Shown: piece by piece, positions 59,494-64,000 of the stretch
Layout of the letters: the number at the start of each line of letters is the position of its first letter
Position numbering within the stretch: position 1 is the stretch's first letter
NCBI RefSeq assembly: GCF_902500215.1
Contig: NZ_CABVOU010000032.1
Coordinates: 1-64,000 of the forward strand
Source: Halomonas lysinitropha
GTDB lineage: Bacteria > Pseudomonadota > Gammaproteobacteria > Pseudomonadales > Halomonadaceae
Direction: 5' to 3'
DNA length: 64,000 nucleotides
The notes under the pieces: generated by a model
Databases searched by the model: none
Seen by the model: only the letters and a program-made list of their open reading frames with translations
What the model was told of the DNA's origin: nothing
Made by a program: the position numbers and the translations under genes

Positions 59494-60621
59494 ATGGCAG
59501 ATAAACCCGTCAGCGGCGCCGGCCTGCGCGGCCAGAGTGCCGGCACAACCGCCCTGTGCACCGTCGGCCAGTCCGGCTCAGGCCTGACATATCGTGGCTT
59601 CGACATCAAGGAACTGGCCGAGAAGGCCAAGTTCGAGGAAGTGGCCTACCTGCTGCTCAAGGGCAAGTTGCCCACCCAAGCCGAGCTGGATGCCTACATC
59701 ACCAAGCTCAAGGGACTGCGCGGACTGCCCCCCGAGCTCAAGACCGTTCTCGAGCAGATTCCCAGGGATGCCCATCCCATGGACGTGATGCGCACCGGCG
59801 CCTCCATGCTGGGCAACCTGGAGACCGAGCAGAGCTTCGACGAGCAGCAGGATGTCTCCGACCGCTTGCTGGCGGTACTGCCCTCGATCATCTGCTACTG
59901 GTTCCGCTTCAGCCATGACGGCGTTCGCATCGAGACCGAGACCGACGACGCTTCCGTGGGGGGACATTTCCTGCACATGCTGCGCGACGAGCCAGCCTCC
60001 GAGCTGCACGCCCGAGTGATGAACGTCTCGCTGATTCTCTATGCCGAACACGAGTTCAATGCCTCGACCTTCACCGCTCGTGTCTGTGCCTCGACCCTCT
60101 CCGACATGCACTCCTGCGTGACCGGTGCTATCGGCTCGCTGCGCGGCCCGCTGCATGGCGGTGCCAACGAGGCGGCCATGGCGATGATCGAGAACTGGAC
60201 GTCGCCGGAAGAGGCCGAGCGCGAGATCATGGGCATGCTCGAGCGCAAGGACAAGATCATGGGCTTCGGCCATGCGATCTACCGTGAGTCCGACCCACGC
60301 AACGCCATCATCAAGCACTGGTCCAAGAAACTGGCCGAGGACGTGGGCGACAGCGTGCTCTACCCCGTCTCCGAGCGCGTCGAGGAAGTGATGTGGCGCG
60401 AGAAGAAGCTGTTCTGCAACGCGGACTTCTTCCACGCCAGCGCCTACTACTTCATGGACATTCCCACCAAGCTGTTCACGCCGATCTTCGTGTGCTCGCG
60501 CGTCACTGGCTGGACGGCGCATGTCTTCGAGCAGCGCGCCAACAACCGCATCATTCGTCCGAGCGCTGACTACGTGGGCCCGGAGAAGAGCGAATGGGTG
60601 CCCATCGAGCAGCGTGACTGA
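59494..60621 (+). CDS. prpC: 2-methylcitrate synthase
   Basis: A 375-residue citrate-synthase-fold enzyme that condenses propionyl-CoA with oxaloacetate. The short form (no N-terminal regulatory domain) is typical of PrpC. Active-site segments are HEFNASTFTARVCAST (His), GPLHGGANEAAM (His) and FGHAIYRESDPRN. The start GLRGQSAGTTALCTVG is also PrpC-like. AAGGAG precedes the ATG. Confidence 0.95.
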   Translation: MADKPVSGAGLRGQSAGTTALCTVGQSGSGLTYRGFDIKELAEKAKFEEVAYLLLKGKLPTQAELDAYITKLKGLRGLPPELKTVLEQIPRDAHPMDVMRTGASMLGNLETEQSFDEQQDVSDRLLAVLPSIICYWFRFSHDGVRIETETDDASVGGHFLHMLRDEPASELHARVMNVSLILYAEHEFNASTFTARVCASTLSDMHSCVTGAIGSLRGPLHGGANEAAMAMIENWTSPEEAEREIMGMLERKDKIMGFGHAIYRESDPRNAIIKHWSKKLAEDVGDSVLYPVSERVEEVMWREKKLFCNADFFHASAYYFMDIPTKLFTPIFVCSRVTGWTAHVFEQRANNRIIRPSADYVGPEKSEWVPIEQRD

Positions 60622-60711
60622 TCGACTGCTGCCACCAGAATGGCCTCTCGGGGCCGTTCTGTGCCCCTTTCCCCGCCACGTGCCAGTTGTCAGCGAGAGA
60701 TCCCAGACGTC

Positions 60712-63336
60712 ATGAACACCGAATATCGTAAACCGCTTCCCGGCACCGAGCTGGACTACTTCGACGTGCGCGAGGCCGTCGAGGACATCCAGCCCGGTGC
60801 CTACGACACCCTTCCCTATACTTCTCGGGTGCTGGCTGAACAGCTGGTTCGCCGCTGCGAGCCGGAGATGCTCACCGAATCGCTCAAGCAGCTGATCGAG
60901 CGTCGGCGTGACCTGGATTTCCCCTGGTACCCGGCCCGCGTGGTATGCCACGACATCCTTGGCCAGACGGCACTGGTCGACCTGGCCGGCCTGCGCGACG
61001 CCATCGCCGAGCAGGGCGGCGACCCCGCCAAGGTCAACCCGGTGGTGCCAACCCAGCTGATCGTCGACCACTCCCTGGCCGTGGAGCATGCCGGCTTTGA
61101 TCCGGATGCCTTCGACAAGAATCGCGCCGTCGAGGATCGCCGCAACGAGGATCGCTTCCACTTCATCGAGTGGACCAAGACCGCGTTCGAGAACGTCGAT
61201 GTGATCCCCGCGGGCAACGGCATCATGCACCAGATCAACCTGGAGAAGATGTCGCCGGTGGTGCAGGCACGCGATGGCGTGGCCTTCCCGGATACCTGCG
61301 TGGGCACCGACAGCCATACTCCGCACATCGATTGCCTGGGTGTGATCGCCGTGGGTGTGGGCGGCCTCGAGGCCGAGACCGTGATGCTGGGTCGCCCCTC
61401 GATGATGCGCCTGCCCGATATCGTCGGCGTGGAGCTGACCGGCAAGCCCAAGCCTGGCATTACCGCCACGGATATCGTGCTGGCGATCACCGAGTTCCTG
61501 CGCAAGGAGCGCGTGGTCGGGGCGTATCTCGAGTTCTTCGGCGAGGGAGCCAAGAGCCTGACCATCGGCGACCGTGCCACCATCTCGAACATGACGCCGG
61601 AGTATGGTGCCTCCGCGGCGATGTTCTATATCGATGAGCAGACACTCGACTATCTCACCCTCACCGGGCGCGAGCCGGAGCAGGTAGAGCTGGTCGAAAC
61701 CTACGCCAAGCAGGTCGGCCTGTGGGCCGACAGCCTGACGGAGGCCCAGTACGAGCGGGTGCTGACCTTCGACCTCTCCTCCGTCGAGCGCAACCTGGCG
61801 GGCCCTTCCAACCCGCATCGGCGCCTACCCACCAGCGCCCTCCATGATCGGGGCATTGCCGTGGACCTCGACAAGGCTCAGGCGGAAGAGAAAGCCGGCA
61901 AGATGCCTGATGGCGCGGTGATTATCGCCGCCATCACCAGTTGTACCAATACCTCCAACCCGCGCAACGTGGTGGGCGCTGCACTGCTGGCCAAGAAGGC
62001 CAACGAACTGGGCCTGATGCGCAAGCCCTGGGTGAAATCCTCCTTCGCTCCGGGGTCCAAGGTGGCGCGTCTCTATCTTGAGGAGGCCGGCCTGCTGTCC
62101 GAGCTGGAGAAGCTCGGCTTCGGCATCGTTGCCTACGCCTGTACCACGTGCAACGGCATGTCCGGCGCCCTGGACCCGGACATCCAGCAGGAGATCATCG
62201 ACCGCGACCTCTATTCCACCGCGGTGCTCTCCGGCAACCGCAACTTCGACGGTCGGATCCACCCCTACGCCAAGCAGGCCTTCCTGGCCTCGCCGGCCTT
62301 GGTGGTGGCCTACGCCATCGCGGGTACCGTGCGCTTCGACATCGAGAAGGACGTCCTGGGTACCGACCCGAACGGCAACCCCGTGACGCTCAAGGACCTG
62401 TGGCCCTCCGATGAAGAGATCGATGCCATCGTCGGCGAGTTCGTCAGACCGGAGCAGTTCAAGCAGGTCTATATCCCGATGTTCGACCTGGATGCGTTCG
62501 AGCCGGCCGAGAGCCCGCTCTATGACTGGCGCCCGCAGAGCACCTATATCCGTCGCCCTCCCTACTGGGAAGGCAACATGGCGGCCGCGCGTGCGCTCAA
62601 GGGCATGCGCCCGCTGGCGATCCTGCCGGACAACATCACCACCGACCACCTGTCGCCGTCCAACGCCATCATGATGGACAGCGCAGCGGGGGAATACCTG
62701 CACAAGATGGGCCTGCCGGAGGAGGACTTCAATTCCTACGCCACCCACCGTGGCGACCATCTCACCGCCCTGCGGGCCACCCTGGCCAATCCCAAGCTGT
62801 TCAACGAGATGGTGCGGGACGAGAACGGCGAGGTGATACAGGGCTCGCTGGCGCGCATCGAGCCGGATGGCGAGGTCACCCGCATGTGGGAGGCCATCGA
62901 GACCTACATGGAGCGCGGCCAGCCCTTGATCGTCATTGCCGGTGCCGACTATGGCCAGGGCTCCTCGCGTGACTGGGCGGCCAAGGGCGTGGCCCTGGCC
63001 GGCGTGGAAGCGATCGTCGCCGAGGGCTTCGAGCGCATTCACCGCACCAACCTGATCGGCATGGGCGTGATGCCCATCCAGTTCCAGGAGGGGACTAATC
63101 GCCACACCCTGCAACTGGATGGCACTGAGACCTATGACGTTGAGGGCGCCCTGGCCCCCCGTGGAACCCTCGAACTGGTGATCCACCGCAAGACGGGCGA
63201 GGTCGACCGCGTACCGGTCATCTGTCGTCTCGACACCGCTGAAGAGGTTTCCATCTACACGGCCGGCGGGGTACTGCAGCGCTTCGCCCAGGACTTCCTG
63301 GAAGGTGCAAAGAGCAAGGAGGTGGCAGGAGCATGA
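60712..63336 (+). CDS. acnD: Fe/S-dependent 2-methylisocitrate dehydratase
   Basis: An 874-residue aconitase-superfamily enzyme. It dehydrates 2-methylcitrate to a 2-methyl-aconitate isomer that needs PrpF. Cluster ligands are seen in SCTNTSNPRN and ACTTCNGMSG; the substrate segments are DTCVGTDSHTPHIDCLGV, GQGSSRDWAAKG and FERIHRTNLIGMG. Length and neighbours (prpC before, prpF after) identify AcnD rather than AcnA. The ATG at 60712 fits the family; the frame is open upstream. Its stop overlaps the prpF start (ATGA). Confidence 0.95.
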   Translation: MNTEYRKPLPGTELDYFDVREAVEDIQPGAYDTLPYTSRVLAEQLVRRCEPEMLTESLKQLIERRRDLDFPWYPARVVCHDILGQTALVDLAGLRDAIAEQGGDPAKVNPVVPTQLIVDHSLAVEHAGFDPDAFDKNRAVEDRRNEDRFHFIEWTKTAFENVDVIPAGNGIMHQINLEKMSPVVQARDGVAFPDTCVGTDSHTPHIDCLGVIAVGVGGLEAETVMLGRPSMMRLPDIVGVELTGKPKPGITATDIVLAITEFLRKERVVGAYLEFFGEGAKSLTIGDRATISNMTPEYGASAAMFYIDEQTLDYLTLTGREPEQVELVETYAKQVGLWADSLTEAQYERVLTFDLSSVERNLAGPSNPHRRLPTSALHDRGIAVDLDKAQAEEKAGKMPDGAVIIAAITSCTNTSNPRNVVGAALLAKKANELGLMRKPWVKSSFAPGSKVARLYLEEAGLLSELEKLGFGIVAYACTTCNGMSGALDPDIQQEIIDRDLYSTAVLSGNRNFDGRIHPYAKQAFLASPALVVAYAIAGTVRFDIEKDVLGTDPNGNPVTLKDLWPSDEEIDAIVGEFVRPEQFKQVYIPMFDLDAFEPAESPLYDWRPQSTYIRRPPYWEGNMAAARALKGMRPLAILPDNITTDHLSPSNAIMMDSAAGEYLHKMGLPEEDFNSYATHRGDHLTALRATLANPKLFNEMVRDENGEVIQGSLARIEPDGEVTRMWEAIETYMERGQPLIVIAGADYGQGSSRDWAAKGVALAGVEAIVAEGFERIHRTNLIGMGVMPIQFQEGTNRHTLQLDGTETYDVEGALAPRGTLELVIHRKTGEVDRVPVICRLDTAEEVSIYTAGGVLQRFAQDFLEGAKSKEVAGA

Positions 63337-64000
63337 ATCAGATCCCAATCCCCGCTACCTATATGCGCGGTGGCACCAGCAAGGGCGTCTTCTTCAAGCT
63401 TACGGACCTGCCGGAGGCCGCGCAGGTGCCCGGCGAGGCCCGTGATCGCCTGCTGATGCGGGTGATCGGCAGTCCCGATCCCTATCAGAAGCAGATCGAT
63501 GGCATGGGCGGCGCCACCTCAAGCACCAGCAAGACGGTGATCCTGAGCCGCAGCGAGAGCCCCGACCACGATGTGGATTACCTGTTCGGCCAGGTCTCCA
63601 TCGACAAGCCCTTCGTCGACTGGAGCGGCAACTGCGGCAATCTCTCGGCAGCGGTGGGGCCCTTCGCGATCAGCAACGGTCTGGTGGACCCGACGCGTAT
63701 TCCGGAGAACGGTGAAGTCGAGGTGCGCATCTGGCAGGCCAATATCGGCAAGACCATCGTCTCCCGGGTCCCCATCACCAATGGTGTGGTACAGGAGACA
63801 GGCGATTTCGAACTGGACGGGGTGACCTTTCCTGCCGCCGAGGTGCCGGTGGCCTTCAAGGACCCGGCGGACGGCGAGGGCGCCATCTTCCCGACGGGCA
63901 ACCTGGTGGATGACCTTGACGTGCCCGGCATCGGAACGCTCAAGGCGACCATGATCAACGCCGGTATCCCGACCGTCTTTCTAAGGGCTGCCGATATCGG
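63333..64000 (+). CDS. prpF: 2-methylaconitate cis-trans isomerase PrpF (3' end outside window)
   Basis: The start (MNQIPIPATYMRGGTSKGVFF) overlaps the acnD stop by 4 bases, and GGAGGTGGCAGGAG precedes it. About 222 codons are visible of an expected 390-400; the frame is still open at the window end. Diagnostic PrpF motifs are MRGGTSKGVFF, DGMGGATSSTSKTVI and WSGNCGNLSAAVGPFAI. The protein has a diaminopimelate-epimerase-like fold and isomerises the AcnD product so that it can enter the methylcitrate cycle. Tight coupling with acnD supports joint function. Confidence 0.94.
   Translation, partial: MNQIPIPATYMRGGTSKGVFFKLTDLPEAAQVPGEARDRLLMRVIGSPDPYQKQIDGMGGATSSTSKTVILSRSESPDHDVDYLFGQVSIDKPFVDWSGNCGNLSAAVGPFAISNGLVDPTRIPENGEVEVRIWQANIGKTIVSRVPITNGVVQETGDFELDGVTFPAAEVPVAFKDPADGEGAIFPTGNLVDDLDVPGIGTLKATMINAGIPTVFLRAADI

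Overview
The window is 64 kb of dense, high-GC proteobacterial chromosome. The gene content and order point to a halophilic gammaproteobacterium of the Halomonadaceae (Halomonas or a close relative). The supporting signs are the polyhydroxyalkanoate cluster with a Ser-Tyr-Cys-Ile-Gly-Gly synthase box, the miaB-ybeZ-ybeY-corC-lnt operon, a Pseudomonas-like rpe/gph/trpE-trpGDC arrangement, and a GntR-prpB-prpC-acnD-prpF propionate operon. I saw no rRNA, tRNA, phage, insertion sequence, CRISPR array or recognisable defence system. This is mostly core genome, and the unusual signals are regulatory sequences, short repeats, one very small gene and one odd operon.

Layout. 1-4250: the C-terminal part of an M48 protease with a TerB-like tail, a VOC protein, an acidic repeat lipoprotein, a cold-shock protein, a double TM2-domain protein and a LysE-type exporter. 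4252-4338: a heptanucleotide tandem repeat. 4386-9849: lytic transglycosylase slt, a DUF1232 membrane protein, two overlapping hotdog thioesterases, and htpG behind an excellent sigma-32 promoter. 10093-14794: pntA-pntB, then gpsA-sixA. 14787-18738: an AEC carrier with a 34-residue membrane ORF upstream, two alpha/beta hydrolases and a patatin-like protein. 18771-21540: smr, prmB, aroC. 21598-24572: a DUF6489-like protein, phasin and PhaC. 24682-30059 (minus strand): lnt, corC, ybeY, phoH/ybeZ and miaB.

30434-36086: an SH3/coiled-coil protein, tpm, a YajG-like lipoprotein, a GNAT enzyme, rpe, a GIY-YIG protein, type II NADH dehydrogenase and gph. 36163-40357: a candidate Trp-rich leader peptide, then trpE, trpG, trpD, trpC. 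40416-50284 (minus strand): DUF2905, an adaptor-RND pump-TonB receptor operon, and a large YdiJ-type FAD/Fe-S oxidoreductase. 50496-57569: serS, a SIMPL protein, an AI-2E permease, trxA, cysB, cysH, pabB. 57807-64000: a FadR-type GntR regulator with twin 12-bp operators, then the methylcitrate-cycle genes prpB, prpC, acnD and a prpF cut by the window end.

Functional links. Chorismate from AroC feeds both TrpE and PabB, whose active-site signatures (PIAGT and PIKGT) separate the two. PntAB, NDH-2 and YdiJ handle redox flux. PhaP/PhaC and the methylcitrate cycle both handle acyl-CoA carbon. CysB and CysH belong to sulfur assimilation. Starts were chosen by Shine-Dalgarno placement and family length; many long open frames on opposite strands are GC-driven shadows and are left out.
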